Shown piece after piece: positions 44,775 to 55,317 of a stretch of 64,000 nt of DNA. Position numbers and translations under genes: made by a program. The notes beneath the pieces are model-generated. The model was not told the origin of the DNA. It ran no database searches and saw only the letters and a program-made list of their open reading frames with translations. Within the stretch, counting starts at the first letter, position 1. Each line of letters starts with the position of its first letter. Origin of the DNA: Roseateles sp. (lineage in GTDB: Bacteria; Pseudomonadota; Gammaproteobacteria; Burkholderiales; Burkholderiaceae); contig JAFAMW010000064.1 of assembly GCA_019232985.1 (NCBI GenBank), positions 34,458-98,457 on the forward strand. Reading direction: 5' to 3'.

Positions 44775-46099
44775 GCGCGATGAGCGACATCCCACTCGAC
44801 GCGACGCACGACGCCGCCGCGCGTTCCTGGGTCGAATCGGCCAACGCGGCCGGCTGCGAATTCCCGGTCCAGAACCTGCCCTACGGGCGTTTCCGCCGCG
44901 CGGGCCACGACGAAGCCTGGCGCATCGGCGTCGCGATCGGCGACCAGATTCTCGACCTCGCCCGGGCCGCCGCGCGCGGCCGCTGGGACACGCCGCTGCG
45001 CGTCTCGCTCGACGCGCTGGCCCACGGCGACCTGAACCGCTTCATGGCGCGCCCCGCGGCCGAGCGCCGCGCGCTGCGCGCCGCGCTGTTCGGCGCGCTG
45101 CGCGCGGGCAGCGCGCAGCAGGCCGCGCTCGCGGGCTGCCTGCTCGCCCAGCGCGACGCCGAGCTGGGCCTGCCCTGCGCGATCGGCGACTACACCGACT
45201 TCTACACGAGCATCCACCACGCGACCGCCGTGGGCCGCATGTTCCGCCCCGACAACCCGCTGCTGCCGAACTACAAATGGGTGCCGATCGGCTACCACGG
45301 CCGCGCGTCGAGCCTCGTCGCGAGCGGCACCGCGCTGCACCGGCCGAGCGGCCAGCTCAAGGGCCCCGACGACGCGGCGCCGCGCTTCGCGCCGAGCCGC
45401 CGCGTCGACTACGAGCTCGAGCTCGGCGCGCTCGTCGCGGGCGGCAACGAACTCGGCACGCCGGTGCCCATCGCCGCGGCCGAGGACCATCTGTTCGGCC
45501 TGACGCTGCTCAACGACTGGTCGGCGCGCGACCTGCAGGGCTGGGAGTACCAGCCGCTCGGGCCCTTCCTCGCGAAGAACTTCGGCTCGACGGTCTCGCC
45601 CTGGGTCGTCACGCTCGACGCGCTCGCGCCGTATCGCTGCGCGTTCGAGCGATCGGCCGCGGACCCGCAGCCGCTGCCCTACCTCGACTCGGCCGCGAAC
45701 CGCGCGCACGGCGCGTTCGACCTGCAGGTCGAGGTCTGGCTGCAGACCGCGCGGATGCGCGCGGCGGGCGAGGCCGCCGTGCGGCTCTCGGCGTCGAACT
45801 ACCGCGACGCCTACTGGACCCTCGCGCAGCTGCTCACGCACCACACGAGCAACGGCTGCAATCTGCAGCCGGGCGACCTGCTCGGCACGGGCACCTTGTC
45901 GGGGCCGACGCCGGCCGAGGCCGGCTCGCTGCTCGAGCTCGGCGAGGGCGGCAAGAAGCCCATCAAGCTGCCGAACGGCGAGACGCGCGCGTTCGTCGAG
46001 GACGGCGACGCCGTGATCCTGCGCGCCTACGCGCAGCGCGGCGACGGGCCGCGCATCGGCTTCGGCGACTGCGCGGGCGTGCTGCTCGCGGCGCGCTGA
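44771..46099 (+). CDS. fahA: Fumarylacetoacetase
   Basis: This 442-residue enzyme cleaves fumarylacetoacetate to fumarate and acetoacetate, the last step of tyrosine degradation. Landmarks are [15 protein letters not shown], the metal and active-site segment [59 protein letters not shown], and [12 protein letters not shown]. The start ATG overlaps the hmgA stop, and an alternative ATG lies four codons in. Confidence 0.96.
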   Translation: MSAMSDIPLDATHDAAARSWVESANAAGCEFPVQNLPYGRFRRAGHDEAWRIGVAIGDQILDLARAAARGRWDTPLRVSLDALAHGDLNRFMARPAAERRALRAALFGALRAGSAQQAALAGCLLAQRDAELGLPCAIGDYTDFYTSIHHATAVGRMFRPDNPLLPNYKWVPIGYHGRASSLVASGTALHRPSGQLKGPDDAAPRFAPSRRVDYELELGALVAGGNELGTPVPIAAAEDHLFGLTLLNDWSARDLQGWEYQPLGPFLAKNFGSTVSPWVVTLDALAPYRCAFERSAADPQPLPYLDSAANRAHGAFDLQVEVWLQTARMRAAGEAAVRLSASNYRDAYWTLAQLLTHHTSNGCNLQPGDLLGTGTLSGPTPAEAGSLLELGEGGKKPIKLPNGETRAFVEDGDAVILRAYAQRGDGPRIGFGDCAGVLLAAR

Positions 46100-46317
46100 G
46101 GCGGCGCGCGCCGCTCTCGGGCACTGCGACCGGCGTCGTCGTGCGCACCGGCTGGTCGGCCGCGGCAGCTGCTTGCGCATGAACGGCTCGAGGTGGCGAG
46201 GGCAATGACAGCGCGCAGGGCCTGGCGGCTCCTCCTCGGCGCTCCGGCGGAGCAGGGGGATGGCTGTTCTTGTGCGCGGGACCATTCTGGCGCGCCGGAC
46301 GATCGCGGGCCGGAACT

Positions 46318-46347
46318 TTGCGTCACGGCAAAATTTACTGCTAGAAT
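46318..46347 (+). promoter_or_regulatory. Predicted promoter of tRNA-Thr
   Basis: TTGCGT at 46318-46323 and TAGAAT at 46342-46347 are 18 bp apart in a locally AT-rich stretch, with a predicted start about 30 nt before the tRNA. It lies in the 286-nt gap after the fumarylacetoacetase gene. I see nothing else in that gap. Confidence 0.6.
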
Positions 46348-46385
46348 AGTCGGCTAACGACAACTCAATAGAGTTGCGTGAGGAC

Positions 46386-46461
46386 GCCGGTGTAGCTCAG
46401 TTGGTAGAGCAGCGCATTCGTAATGCGAAGGTCGAGGGTTCGACTCCTTTCACCGGCACCA
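46386..46461 (+). tRNA. tRNA-Thr (anticodon CGU)
   Basis: This 76-nt tRNA has acceptor GCCGGTG pairing with CACCGGC, D-arm TAGCTCAGTTGGTAGAGC, anticodon loop TTCGTAA (CGU), T-arm GAGGGTTCGACTCCTTT and an encoded CCA. It is followed by a strong hairpin terminator. Confidence 0.97.
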
Positions 46462-46467
46462 GTATTA

Positions 46468-46503
46468 ATCGGGGTTCTGAGGCGATGGCTTCAGAACCCC
46501 GAT
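46468..46503 (+). terminator. Terminator of tRNA-Thr
   Basis: ATCGGGGTTCTGA pairs perfectly with TCAGAACCCCGAT across a 10-nt loop, followed by CCCCTTTTCC. The next 200 nt (46504-46704), up to the chemoreceptor stop, hold no gene that I can support. Confidence 0.8.
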
Positions 46504-46704
46504 CCCCTTTTCCGGCTCCGATGCAAGGGCGGGCGCAAGAGCGCGCATTCGACCAAGCCCAACGTGCCGGGTGGCACGGCGAGCGGCAGCCCGAAGGCCG
46601 GTAGCGCGGCGGCGGCGCATCGAAGCGGCACGGCCGGTGCCGGCGCGACAGGCGGGGTTGCTTCTCGCGGCCCCGCCGTCCGGCGACGCCCGAACCGGGC
46701 TCGT

Positions 46705-48276
46705 TCAGCCGGCCGCGGCCGGCACGCGGAACTGCGCGACCGCCTGCTGGAGCTGCCGGGTCTGGGTCTCGAGCGAAGCGGCGGCGGCGGCGGCCTGCTC
46801 GACCAGCGCGGCGTTCTGCTGCGTCGCCTGGTCCATCTGCACGATGGCCTGGTTGACCTGGTCGATGCCCGCCGCCTGCTCCTGCGACGCCGCGGTGATC
46901 TCGCCCATGATGTCGGTTACGCGCTGCACCGACGCGACGATCTCGCGCATCGTCGTGCCGGCGCGCCCGACCTGATCCGAGCCGGCGCCGACCTTTTCGG
47001 TCGAATCGCCGATCAGCGACTTGATCTCCTTGGCCGCCGTCGCCGAGCGCTGCGCGAGCGCGCGCACCTCGCCGGCGACGACCGCGAAGCCGCGGCCCTG
47101 CTCGCCCGCGCGCGCCGCCTCGACGGCCGCGTTCAGGGCGAGGATATTGGTCTGAAACGCGATCGAGTCGATCACGTTGACGATTTCGGCGATCCTGCGC
47201 GAGCTGTCCGCGATCGCCTGCATGGTCGCGACCACGTCGTCGACGGCCGTGCCGCCGCGCTGTGCGACCGTCATGCTGCCCACGGCGAGCTGGTTGGCCT
47301 GGCGCGCGTTGTCGGCGTTCTGCTTCACGGTCGACGACAGCTGGTCCATGCTCGCGGCCGTCTGCTCGAGCGACGCGGCCTGCCGCTCGGTGCGGCCGCT
47401 GAGATCCGAGTTGCCGAGCGCGATCTCCCGGGCGCCCGTGCTGATTTCCTGCACGCCCTGGCGCACCTGCACGACCATGCGGACCAGTCCCTCCTGCATC
47501 GTGCCCAGCGACGCGAGCAGCCGGCCGATCTCGTCGTTCGAGCGCAGCGGCACGCGCTGGGTCAGGTCGCCCTCGGCGACGCGCTCGAGCACGCTGCCGG
47601 CCTCCCGCAGCGGCGCGACGATCTGGCGATGGATGAACCACCAGCAGCCGGCGAGCATGCCGAGGCCGAGCACGACGAGCACGGCCGCGACGCCCTCGGC
47701 CGCGCGCTGCATGCCGACGGTCTGCCCGTGCAGGGCCTGGCTGCGCGATTCGGCCGACGCGAACAGCTTCTTCATCAGGCCCTCCATCTCGGCGAGCAGG
47801 CGGTTGCGCTGGTTGACGATGTCGTTGCCGCTGTAGTCGGCGCCGTCCGCGTCGGCCAGGCTCGCGCCGCCGCGGCGCACGAGTACGTCGTAGGCCTTGA
47901 ACGCGTCGAGCATCGCCGCGGCGGTCTGCCGGTCGTCGGGCCGCGACGCGGGCACGGCGGCGACGACTTTTTCGAGGATCGCCTGCGCGTCGGACATGGC
48001 CTTGTCGGCGCGCTCGGTCTGGCTGCGGATGCTCGGCTTCGCGTCGCCGCGCAGCAGGTTGCGGTGGGCCACGGCGAGGGCCACGCGGTTGTCCCACATG
48101 CGGATTTCGGCCTGCTTGAGCGCCAGCATCGCGTCGTTGAAGGCCAGCTGGCTCTCGAAGGCCTGGACGCCGGACCGCGTGCCGGCCCAGCCCACGCCGA
48201 TCGCGACCATCAGCGCGGCCGTGAAGACGGCCAGGACCAGGAGCAGACCGCTCCGTACGGACAGATTGCGAAACAT
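46705..48276 (-). CDS. Methyl-accepting chemotaxis protein
   Basis: This 523-residue receptor has an N-terminal TM segment ([21 protein letters not shown]), a periplasmic four-helix-bundle sensor (about 35-190), a second TM ([20 protein letters not shown]), a HAMP domain, and a cytoplasmic signalling domain. The signalling tip is [37 protein letters not shown] (conserved MCP hairpin; seen near residue 370). It ends without an NWETF-like CheR-binding pentapeptide. It should modulate CheA; the ligand is unknown. Confidence 0.95.
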   Translation of the reverse strand: MFRNLSVRSGLLLVLAVFTAALMVAIGVGWAGTRSGVQAFESQLAFNDAMLALKQAEIRMWDNRVALAVAHRNLLRGDAKPSIRSQTERADKAMSDAQAILEKVVAAVPASRPDDRQTAAAMLDAFKAYDVLVRRGGASLADADGADYSGNDIVNQRNRLLAEMEGLMKKLFASAESRSQALHGQTVGMQRAAEGVAAVLVVLGLGMLAGCWWFIHRQIVAPLREAGSVLERVAEGDLTQRVPLRSNDEIGRLLASLGTMQEGLVRMVVQVRQGVQEISTGAREIALGNSDLSGRTERQAASLEQTAASMDQLSSTVKQNADNARQANQLAVGSMTVAQRGGTAVDDVVATMQAIADSSRRIAEIVNVIDSIAFQTNILALNAAVEAARAGEQGRGFAVVAGEVRALAQRSATAAKEIKSLIGDSTEKVGAGSDQVGRAGTTMREIVASVQRVTDIMGEITAASQEQAAGIDQVNQAIVQMDQATQQNAALVEQAAAAAASLETQTRQLQQAVAQFRVPAAAG

Positions 48277-48321
48277 GGCTGGCTCCTCCCCGTAGAGCGG
48301 TCGCGGTATCCCGCGATTCTC

Positions 48322-49035
48322 TCAGCGGTACTTCGCCAGGATGCGCTGCAGCGCGCCGCTCCTGACGAGGTCCGCGATCGCGCGGTTGACGTCGGCCAGC
48401 ACGAACGGCGCGCGCGGCGAGATCGCGCAGCCGAGTTGCTGGCGCGAGACCAGCAGCGGCACGTAGACCGGCACGGCGAGCGGCTGGCGGCGCAGCTGGT
48501 ACTCGAGGTAGCGCTGGTTCGTGACGACATGCTTGAGGTGGCCGAGCTCGAGCTTGCGAAGGTTCGTGCGCGCGTCGGGCGCGTCGTCGCGCACGAAGGC
48601 CGCGCCGAGGGCCTGCTCGAGCGCCGGGTAGGCGAAGCCGTTGATCGTGCCGACCGGCTCGCCCGCGAGCGCCGCGATGTCGGCCGGCGCGGGCACGCTG
48701 CGCGCGGTCAGTACGACGTCGGCGTTATCGACGAAGGGCTCGGTCCATTGGAACGGGCCCGGCAGCCAGGCCGGGAGCAGCACGCAGACGGCGTCCGCCT
48801 CGCCGCTCTCGAGCGCGCGCGGCACGCGCCGGCGTGGCAGCACGACGAAGCGGGCCGTGCGGCCCAGGCGCTCGGCGAGCGCCGCGCCGATGTCGCGGTG
48901 GATGCCGTCGACGGGCACGCCGTCGCGAAACGCCGCCCAGGGCATCTCGGTGCTGCGGTCCACCACCAGCGTGAAGTCGGCGGCGTGCGCGACCGATAGG
49001 CTCAGCGCGATGAGCGCCGCGACGAAGGCTCGCAT
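48322..49035 (-). CDS. Solitary periplasmic binding protein (SBP_bac_3-like)
   Basis: This 237-residue protein has a signal peptide (MRAFVAALIALSLSVAHA), DGIHRDIGAALAERLGRTARFVVLP, RVPRALESGEADAVCVLLPAW and FVDNADVVLTARSVP, typical of family 3 binding proteins. No ABC partner is near. It lies 45 nt upstream of the chemoreceptor on the same strand, so it may deliver ligand to that receptor or be a sensory rather than a transport protein. The start at 49035 is chosen for the signal peptide; 49056 is the alternative. Confidence 0.77.
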   Translation of the reverse strand: MRAFVAALIALSLSVAHAADFTLVVDRSTEMPWAAFRDGVPVDGIHRDIGAALAERLGRTARFVVLPRRRVPRALESGEADAVCVLLPAWLPGPFQWTEPFVDNADVVLTARSVPAPADIAALAGEPVGTINGFAYPALEQALGAAFVRDDAPDARTNLRKLELGHLKHVVTNQRYLEYQLRRQPLAVPVYVPLLVSRQQLGCAISPRAPFVLADVNRAIADLVRSGALQRILAKYR

Positions 49036-49122
49036 TCCGATCTCGTGGCTCGGCATGCTTCACGACGCGCATGCTCTGGGGTCCCCTGGCTGCGATTGTG
49101 CCGCGACCGCCCGCCGTCGAAA

Positions 49123-50625
49123 TCAAGACGCTCGATGCCACCAGCCGCCGCCGAGGGCCTGGAACAGCGCGGCCGTGTCGCCGAGGCGATTGGTCTGCGC
49201 CTGCAGCAGGGCGAGGTGCGCCTGCTCGTAGTTTTCCTGCGCCTGCAGCAGGCCCAGCAGGCTGACGTAGCCGCGCTGCTGTTGCGCGCTCGTCAGGTCG
49301 CGGATGCGTGCGGCGGCCTGTTCGGCGCGCGCCGTGCTGTCGAGCGCGGCGGCGTCGGCGCGGATCGCGTGCAGGGTGTCGGCGAGGTTCTGGAAGGCCG
49401 CGACCACCGCGCTTTCGTATTGCGCGCGGGCCTGGGCCAGCCCCTGCTCGGCCGCGCGCTGCTCGTGCCGCAGCGTGCCGCCGTCGAAGACCGGCTGGGT
49501 CAGGCCCGCGAGCATGTTCCACATCGGGCCGCCCGACTTGAACATCCGCGAGAACTCGTAGGCCGAGCCGCCGGCCGCGCCCGAAATGGTCAGCTGCGGG
49601 ATGCGCGCGGCCACGGCGACGCCGACCTTGGCGCTGGCCGCGTGCAACTGCGCGGCCGCGGCGCGGACGTCGGGGCGCTGGTCGAGCAGGTCGGCCGGCA
49701 GGCTCAGCGGCAGTTCCTGCGGCAGGTGCAGGTCGGCGAGGTGCAGGTCGACGTCGAGATCCTCGTTGGGCAGCGCGCCGCACAGCGCGCGAACCAGGTC
49801 GAGGGTCTGCTGGTACTGCTTGTCGAGCGGCGGCAGCGCGGCCTCGGCCTGGGCCGTGGCCTGCTCCTGCGTCGCGAGGTCGATGCCCATTGCGTAGCCG
49901 AGGCGGACCTGGTCGCGCAGCACGCGCAGGCCCTCGTGGTTCTGCCCGATCAGGGCCCGGGTCGCGTCGATCTGGTCGCGCAGCGAGGCCGCCTGGATCA
50001 CGGCCGCGACGAGGTTGTCGACGAGCGTGACGTAGGTCGCCTCGTTCTGGAAGCGCTGCATGTCGGCCTCGGCCTGCAGCGCCTCGACCTGGCGCCGGTT
50101 CGCGCCGAACAGGTCCGGCGTGTAGGCCAGCGTGAGCTGCGACGTGAACAGCGCGTAGATGCCCGGCGAGCCGCTGTCGACGGCCGCCTTCTGGCGCTGC
50201 GCGCTCAAGCCCAGGCCGACGCTCGGATAGAAGTAGCCGCTTTGGGCGCTCGCGTATTCCTGGGCCTGCCGGAGCGCGGCCTCGGCGGCCGGGACGACCG
50301 GGTTGGCCCTGAGCGCGCGCGCCACGAGCGCGTCGAGCTTGGGCGACTGGAACTGCTCCCACCACGCGAACGGGACGTCGCGGCCCATGACGAAACGCTG
50401 CGCGTCGGCCGCCGTGCCGGCGCGCAGGTCCGCGCCCGCGGTACCGACCGCGTAGCCGGCGCCCGCCGGCTTTTGCGGCGCCTGGAAGTCGGGGCCGACG
50501 GCGCAGGCGCACAGCGCTAGGCAGCTCGAGAGCACGGCGACGCGGATCGCTGGGCGTCCGATCGAGGGCTGGCGTTGGCGCAAGGCTTGGGTCTGCAAAT
50601 CACGCTCCTGGAGGCATTCCGGCAT
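49123..50625 (-). CDS. RND efflux outer-membrane lipoprotein (NodT/OprM family)
   Basis: This 500-residue TolC-like factor has a lipobox L-C-A-C (Cys41) followed by AVGPDFQAP, the usual NodT start. Two OEP repeats follow, with PFAWWEQFQSPKLDALVARAL and LPLSLPADLLDQRPDVRAAAAQLHAA (shortened here: SLPADLLDQRPDVRAA). It is divergent from an adaptor and pump gene pair with 127 nt between, and presumably forms the outer-membrane channel of that tripartite system. Confidence 0.93.
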   Translation of the reverse strand: MPECLQERDLQTQALRQRQPSIGRPAIRVAVLSSCLALCACAVGPDFQAPQKPAGAGYAVGTAGADLRAGTAADAQRFVMGRDVPFAWWEQFQSPKLDALVARALRANPVVPAAEAALRQAQEYASAQSGYFYPSVGLGLSAQRQKAAVDSGSPGIYALFTSQLTLAYTPDLFGANRRQVEALQAEADMQRFQNEATYVTLVDNLVAAVIQAASLRDQIDATRALIGQNHEGLRVLRDQVRLGYAMGIDLATQEQATAQAEAALPPLDKQYQQTLDLVRALCGALPNEDLDVDLHLADLHLPQELPLSLPADLLDQRPDVRAAAAQLHAASAKVGVAVAARIPQLTISGAAGGSAYEFSRMFKSGGPMWNMLAGLTQPVFDGGTLRHEQRAAEQGLAQARAQYESAVVAAFQNLADTLHAIRADAAALDSTARAEQAAARIRDLTSAQQQRGYVSLLGLLQAQENYEQAHLALLQAQTNRLGDTAALFQALGGGWWHRAS

Positions 50626-50752
50626 CGAGTCGAAACGATTCTAGGAAGCGGCCCGCGCCGCGGTCTGCTGCGACTTCTCACAGTAGACCGCGCATGGTGC
50701 GTCGCACAAACTTTTGCCAGTTCCACTTCAGTTTGCGCACGAGGTCGCCGCG

Positions 50753-51970
50753 ATGGATGGTCACTGGATTCGAAGCTTGCGCCCGGCGCTCGTCGGTTTT
50801 GGCGTCATCGCCCTGGGCGTCGGCATCGCCGTCTACTGGGGCAGCCAGCGATGGGTGCACGCGATGACCCTCGCGCAGGCCATGCCGCCACGCGGCGCCG
50901 CCAGCGCCACGCTGCCGGCCGACCAGGTCGGGCTCAGCGACGAGCAGGCGCGCGCGATCAGCGTGGCGCCGGCCGGGCGCCGCGAGTTCGTCGCGCATTA
51001 CGCGGCCGTCGGCAGCATCGACTTCGACGAGAACCTCGCCGTGCCGGTGTTTTCGAACTACCAGGGCAAGATCATCAAGCCCCTGGCCGAGATCGGCGAC
51101 CGGGTCCGCAGGGGCCAGGCCCTGTACACGATCGACAGCCCGGACCTCGTGAACGCCGAGTCGGGCCTGATTGCCGCGGCCGGCGCGTTCGAGCTGACCA
51201 CGACGGCGCTCAAGCGCGCCGACGACCTGCGCCGCGTCCAGGGCCTCGCCGACAAGGACTACGAGCAGGCCGTGTCGGACCAGATGGCCGCGGACGCGAG
51301 CCTCAAGTCGGCGCGCGAGGCCGTGCGCGTGTTCGGCAAGTCGGCGCCGGAGATCGACGCGATCGTCGCGCACCGCCGCATCGACCCCGTGCTCGTCGTC
51401 GCGAGCCCGATCGACGGCCGCGTGACCGCGCGCGCCGCGCAGCCCGGCCTGCTCGTCCAGCCCGGCGCGACGCCGGCGCCGTACACCGTGGCCGATGTCT
51501 CCAAGCTCTGGCTGATCGCGAACGTCGCGGAGACCGACAGCCCGGCCTTCCACGCCGGCCAGGCGATGCGCGTGCAGGTCAACGCGTTCCCGGGCCGCGT
51601 GTTCGACGCGCGCATCGCCGTGCTCGGCGCGACGGTCGACCCGACGCTCCACACCCTGATCGTGCGCGCCGAACTCGACGACACGCGCCACGAGCTGCGC
51701 CCCGGCATGCTCGCGACCTTCGACATCGCCGCCGACCGGCCGGTCAGCTCGACGGCCGTCCCGCTCGACGGCGTGGTGCGCGAGGGCGACGGCAGCTTCT
51801 CGATCTGGGTGACGAGCGACCGGCGCCGCTTCACGCGCCGCGCGGTCCGCCTCGGCCTGCAGCAGGACGGCGTGCACCAGGTGCTCGACGGCCTGGCCCC
51901 GGGCGAGCTCGTCGTCACCAAGGGCGCCATCCTGCTCAGCAACATCCTCAACGGCAACGCCGGATCCTGA
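50753..51970 (+). CDS. RND efflux periplasmic adaptor (HlyD/CzcB-like)
   Basis: This 405-residue membrane-fusion protein has an N-terminal anchor (ALVGFGVIALGVGIAVYWG). The lipoyl half is IIKPLAEIGDRVRRGQALYTID, followed by an alpha-hairpin (residues 135-200) and the beta-barrel region DGRVTARAAQPGLLVQPG. The C-terminal membrane-proximal domain ends GLAPGELVVTKGAILLSNIL. It resembles CzcB/CusB-type adaptors without obvious metal-binding extensions. The ATG at 50753 is used; an upstream ATG at 50714 would add 13 residues before the anchor. Confidence 0.92.
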   Translation: MDGHWIRSLRPALVGFGVIALGVGIAVYWGSQRWVHAMTLAQAMPPRGAASATLPADQVGLSDEQARAISVAPAGRREFVAHYAAVGSIDFDENLAVPVFSNYQGKIIKPLAEIGDRVRRGQALYTIDSPDLVNAESGLIAAAGAFELTTTALKRADDLRRVQGLADKDYEQAVSDQMAADASLKSAREAVRVFGKSAPEIDAIVAHRRIDPVLVVASPIDGRVTARAAQPGLLVQPGATPAPYTVADVSKLWLIANVAETDSPAFHAGQAMRVQVNAFPGRVFDARIAVLGATVDPTLHTLIVRAELDDTRHELRPGMLATFDIAADRPVSSTAVPLDGVVREGDGSFSIWVTSDRRRFTRRAVRLGLQQDGVHQVLDGLAPGELVVTKGAILLSNILNGNAGS

Positions 51971-52046
51971 GCCACCCCGAAAACGGGGCGGTCCGGCGCC
52001 GCACGGCATGCCGCACGACCCTGCCCATCTCGTCGAAAGACACGCC

Positions 52047-55000
52047 ATGTTGAAAAACCTGCTCGCGTTCGGGTTGACGCGTCGCACCATCGTCCTGCTC
52101 GGCCTGCTCGTGTTCATCGGCGCCGGCGTGTTCGCGCTGATGCGCCTGAACGTCGAGGCCTATCCGAACCCGGCCCCGGTGATCCTCGAGATCACGGCGC
52201 AGGCCCCCGGCATGTCGGCCGAGGAGATGGAGCGCTACTACACGATCCCGATGGAGATGGGCCTGTACGCGACGCCGGGCATCGCGAGCATCCGCTCGAC
52301 CTCGTTCTACGGCCTGAGCTTCGTGCGCGTGACCTTCAAGTACGGCGTCGACTACCACTTCGCCTACACGCAGGCGGCGCTGATGCTGCAGCAGAACGTC
52401 AGCCTGCCCGGCAACCAGGTCCCGCAGATCCAGCAGTCGAGCCTGACCGGCGAGATCTACCGCTACCAGGTCGTCGGCCCGAAGAACTTCGGCCTGACCA
52501 ATCTGCGCACGGTGCAGGACTGGATCGTGCTGCGCCGCCTGTCGACGATCCCCGGCATCGTGCAGGTCAACAGCTGGGGCGGCACGACCAAGGAGTTCGA
52601 CGTCGAGGCCGACCTCAACAAGCTGCAGGCCCATGGGATCACGGTCCCGCAGCTGATCGGCGCGCTCGGCAATTCGAACGTCAACGTCGGCGGCCGCGAG
52701 CTGGCGATCGGCGAGCAGTCGGTCAATATCCGCGGCGTCGGCCTGATCGACAGCGGCGGCGCCGATGACCTGACCAAGGGCCGCCGCGTCGACGACATCG
52801 AGAAGGTCGTGCTCGCGCAGGTGGGCGGCGTGCCGATCCGCGTCGGCGACGTCGCCAAGGTCCGCATCGGCAACGTGCCGCGCCTGGGCATCGCCGGGCG
52901 CGACGAAGACGACGACGTCGCCGCGTCGATCGTCGTGATGAGCCGCACCGAGCACACCAGCGACATGCTGCCCAAGGTCCAGGCCGAGGTCGACCTGATG
53001 AACCGCGACGGCACGCTGCCGCCGGGCGTCAAGATCGTGCCCTACTACGACCGCAGCGCGCTCGTGCACCTGACGACGCACACGGTGTTCCACAACCTCG
53101 CGTTCGGCTGCCTGCTGGTCTTCCTGATCCAGTGGCTGTTCCTCGGCAATCTGCGCACGGCGATCATCGTCGGCGTGAACATCCCGTTCGCGCTGATGTT
53201 CAGCATCATCGTCCTGGTGCTGCGCGGCGAGGACGCGAACCTGCTGTCGATCGGCGCGGTCGACTTCGGCATCATCGTCGACTCGGCGGTGATCCTGGTC
53301 GAGAACGTCTTCCGCAACTTCCAGCTCGACCGGCCGCAGCGCAACGAGCTGCTCGCCGACCTCGCCGAGGGCCAGTTCGGCAGCGACCCGACCGTGCCGG
53401 CGCTGAACGGCCCGAACACCTGGACCAACCGCATGCGCGTGATCCTGATCAGCGCGCTGCAGGTCGACCGCGCCGTGCTGTTCTCGACGCTGATCACGGT
53501 CGCTGCGTTCGTGCCGCTGTTCACGATGCAGGGCGTCGAGGGCCAGATCTTCGGCCCGATGTCGCGCACCTACGGCTACGCGCTGGCCGGCGCGCTGCTC
53601 GCGACCTTCACCGTCACGCCGGTCCTCGCTTCGCTGCTGCTGCCGGCCCACGTCGAGGAGGCCGAGACCTTTCTCGTGCGCTGGCTGCGCCGCGTCTACA
53701 CGCCGGTGCTCGACTGGGCGCTCGCGCGGCGCAAGACGGTGCTCGCGCTCGGCGGCGCGTTCCTGCTGCTGTGCGGGGGGCTCGCCGCGCACCTCGGCTC
53801 CGAGTTCCTGCCGGCGCTCGAGGAGGGCAACTACTGGATCCGCGCGTCGATGCCGATGACGATGTCGCTCGACGCCGGCACCGAGGCGACGCGCAAGATG
53901 CGCGAGATCCTGCTGCGCCATCCCGAGGTCGTCACGGTCGTTTCGCAGCATGGCCGCCCCGACAACGGCAGCGACGCGTCGCCGTTCTCGAACGTCGAGC
54001 TCTTCGTCCCGCTCAAGCCCTACGACCAATGGCCCGACGGCGAGACCAAGGAGCAGCTGACCGAAAAGCTGCAGAAGGAGTTCAACGACGCGCTGCCCGG
54101 CGTGGGCTTCAACTTCTCGCAGTACATCCAGGATAACGTCGAGGAGGCGATCTCGGGCGTCAAGGGCGCGAACTCGGTCAAGATCATCGGCCCGAACCTG
54201 CAGGTGCTCGAGCAGCTCGCCGGGCAGGTCCAGGACGAGATGAAGCAGGTCCAGGGCGTCGCCGACCTCGGCATCTTCCGCGTGCTCGGCCAGCCCAACC
54301 TCAACATCAAGATCGACCGCGACAAGGCGTCCCGCTACGGCCTGAACACCGGCGACGTGAACAGCGTGATCCAGGCGGCGACGGGCGGCGTCGTCGCGTC
54401 GACCGTCCTCGAAGGCGATCGTCAGTTCAACCTGACCGTGCGCGCGGCCCCGCAGTTCCGCGACTCGATCGAGCACATCTCGAACATCAAGGTCGGCTAC
54501 CAGACGCCGAGCGGCGCGACCGCCTATATCCCGCTCAGGGAACTGGCCACGATCACGCTCGACACGGGCGCCGCCTACATCTACCACGATGCCTCGCAGC
54601 GCCTGATCCCGATCAAGTTCAGCGTGCGCGGGCGCGACCTCGGCAGCACGGTGGCCGAGGCCCAGCAGCGCATCGCGCGCAACGTCAAGCTGCCGACCGG
54701 CTACCGCATCGTCTGGGCCGGCGAGTTCGAGGACCTCAAGCTCGCGCAGGAGCGGCTCGCCGTCATCGTGCCCTTGAGCCTGCTGCTGATCCTGGTGCTG
54801 CTCTACGGCCTGTTCAACGACCTGCGCGACAGCCTGCTCGCGCTGGCCGGCATCCCGTTCGCGGTCGCGGGCGGCGTCGTCGCGCTGTTCGTCACGGGCC
54901 AGCCCTTCAGCATCTCGGCGGCGATCGGCTTCATCTCGCTGTTCGGCGTCTCGGTGATGGACCGCATCCTCGTGATCACGTACTGCAACCACCTGCGCCG

Positions 55001-55280
55001 CAAGGGCATGGACAACCTCGAGGCGCTGCGCCAGGCGTCCGAGCAGCGCATGCGGCCGCTCTTGATGACGGCGCTCGCGGCCTGCATCGGCCTGCTCCCG
55101 GCCGCGCTGTCGCACGGCGTCGGCAGCCAGGTACAGCGCCCGCTCGCGACGGTCGTGGTCGGCGGCCTCGCGCTCGGGTCGGTCCTGCTGCTCGTCGTCG
55201 TGCCCGCGCTGCAGGCGGTCCTGAGCGGCACGGCGCGGCCGCGCGCGCATGTGCCGGTGAGCCAGTCGTTCAAGGAGTGA
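52047..55280 (+). CDS. RND efflux pump of the HME (CzcA/CusA) branch
   Basis: This 1077-residue inner-membrane antiporter has 12 predicted TM segments and two periplasmic loops. TM4 carries Asp406, Asp412 and Glu419 in DFGIIVDSAVILVENV. Their spacing is identical to the proton-relay residues of CzcA (D402, D408, E415). This supports a heavy-metal-type pump, although the cargo is not provable from sequence. TM11 has VSVMDRILVITYCNHLR in place of the common GVAVLNGLV motif. It follows the adaptor by 76 nt and precedes a histidine kinase by 37 nt. Confidence 0.93.
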   Translation: MLKNLLAFGLTRRTIVLLGLLVFIGAGVFALMRLNVEAYPNPAPVILEITAQAPGMSAEEMERYYTIPMEMGLYATPGIASIRSTSFYGLSFVRVTFKYGVDYHFAYTQAALMLQQNVSLPGNQVPQIQQSSLTGEIYRYQVVGPKNFGLTNLRTVQDWIVLRRLSTIPGIVQVNSWGGTTKEFDVEADLNKLQAHGITVPQLIGALGNSNVNVGGRELAIGEQSVNIRGVGLIDSGGADDLTKGRRVDDIEKVVLAQVGGVPIRVGDVAKVRIGNVPRLGIAGRDEDDDVAASIVVMSRTEHTSDMLPKVQAEVDLMNRDGTLPPGVKIVPYYDRSALVHLTTHTVFHNLAFGCLLVFLIQWLFLGNLRTAIIVGVNIPFALMFSIIVLVLRGEDANLLSIGAVDFGIIVDSAVILVENVFRNFQLDRPQRNELLADLAEGQFGSDPTVPALNGPNTWTNRMRVILISALQVDRAVLFSTLITVAAFVPLFTMQGVEGQIFGPMSRTYGYALAGALLATFTVTPVLASLLLPAHVEEAETFLVRWLRRVYTPVLDWALARRKTVLALGGAFLLLCGGLAAHLGSEFLPALEEGNYWIRASMPMTMSLDAGTEATRKMREILLRHPEVVTVVSQHGRPDNGSDASPFSNVELFVPLKPYDQWPDGETKEQLTEKLQKEFNDALPGVGFNFSQYIQDNVEEAISGVKGANSVKIIGPNLQVLEQLAGQVQDEMKQVQGVADLGIFRVLGQPNLNIKIDRDKASRYGLNTGDVNSVIQAATGGVVASTVLEGDRQFNLTVRAAPQFRDSIEHISNIKVGYQTPSGATAYIPLRELATITLDTGAAYIYHDASQRLIPIKFSVRGRDLGSTVAEAQQRIARNVKLPTGYRIVWAGEFEDLKLAQERLAVIVPLSLLLILVLLYGLFNDLRDSLLALAGIPFAVAGGVVALFVTGQPFSISAAIGFISLFGVSVMDRILVITYCNHLRRKGMDNLEALRQASEQRMRPLLMTALAACIGLLPAALSHGVGSQVQRPLATVVVGGLALGSVLLLVVVPALQAVLSGTARPRAHVPVSQSFKE

Positions 55281-55317
55281 GCATGGCCGCCGGCCGCGTG
55301 GCCCTACGATAGGCCCG

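Noticed and set aside
46504..46704. Small plus-strand frame after tRNA-Thr (Ser/Gly/Ala/Pro-rich peptide)
   Set aside because: It has no start with a ribosome-binding site, low complexity and a position directly after a terminator.
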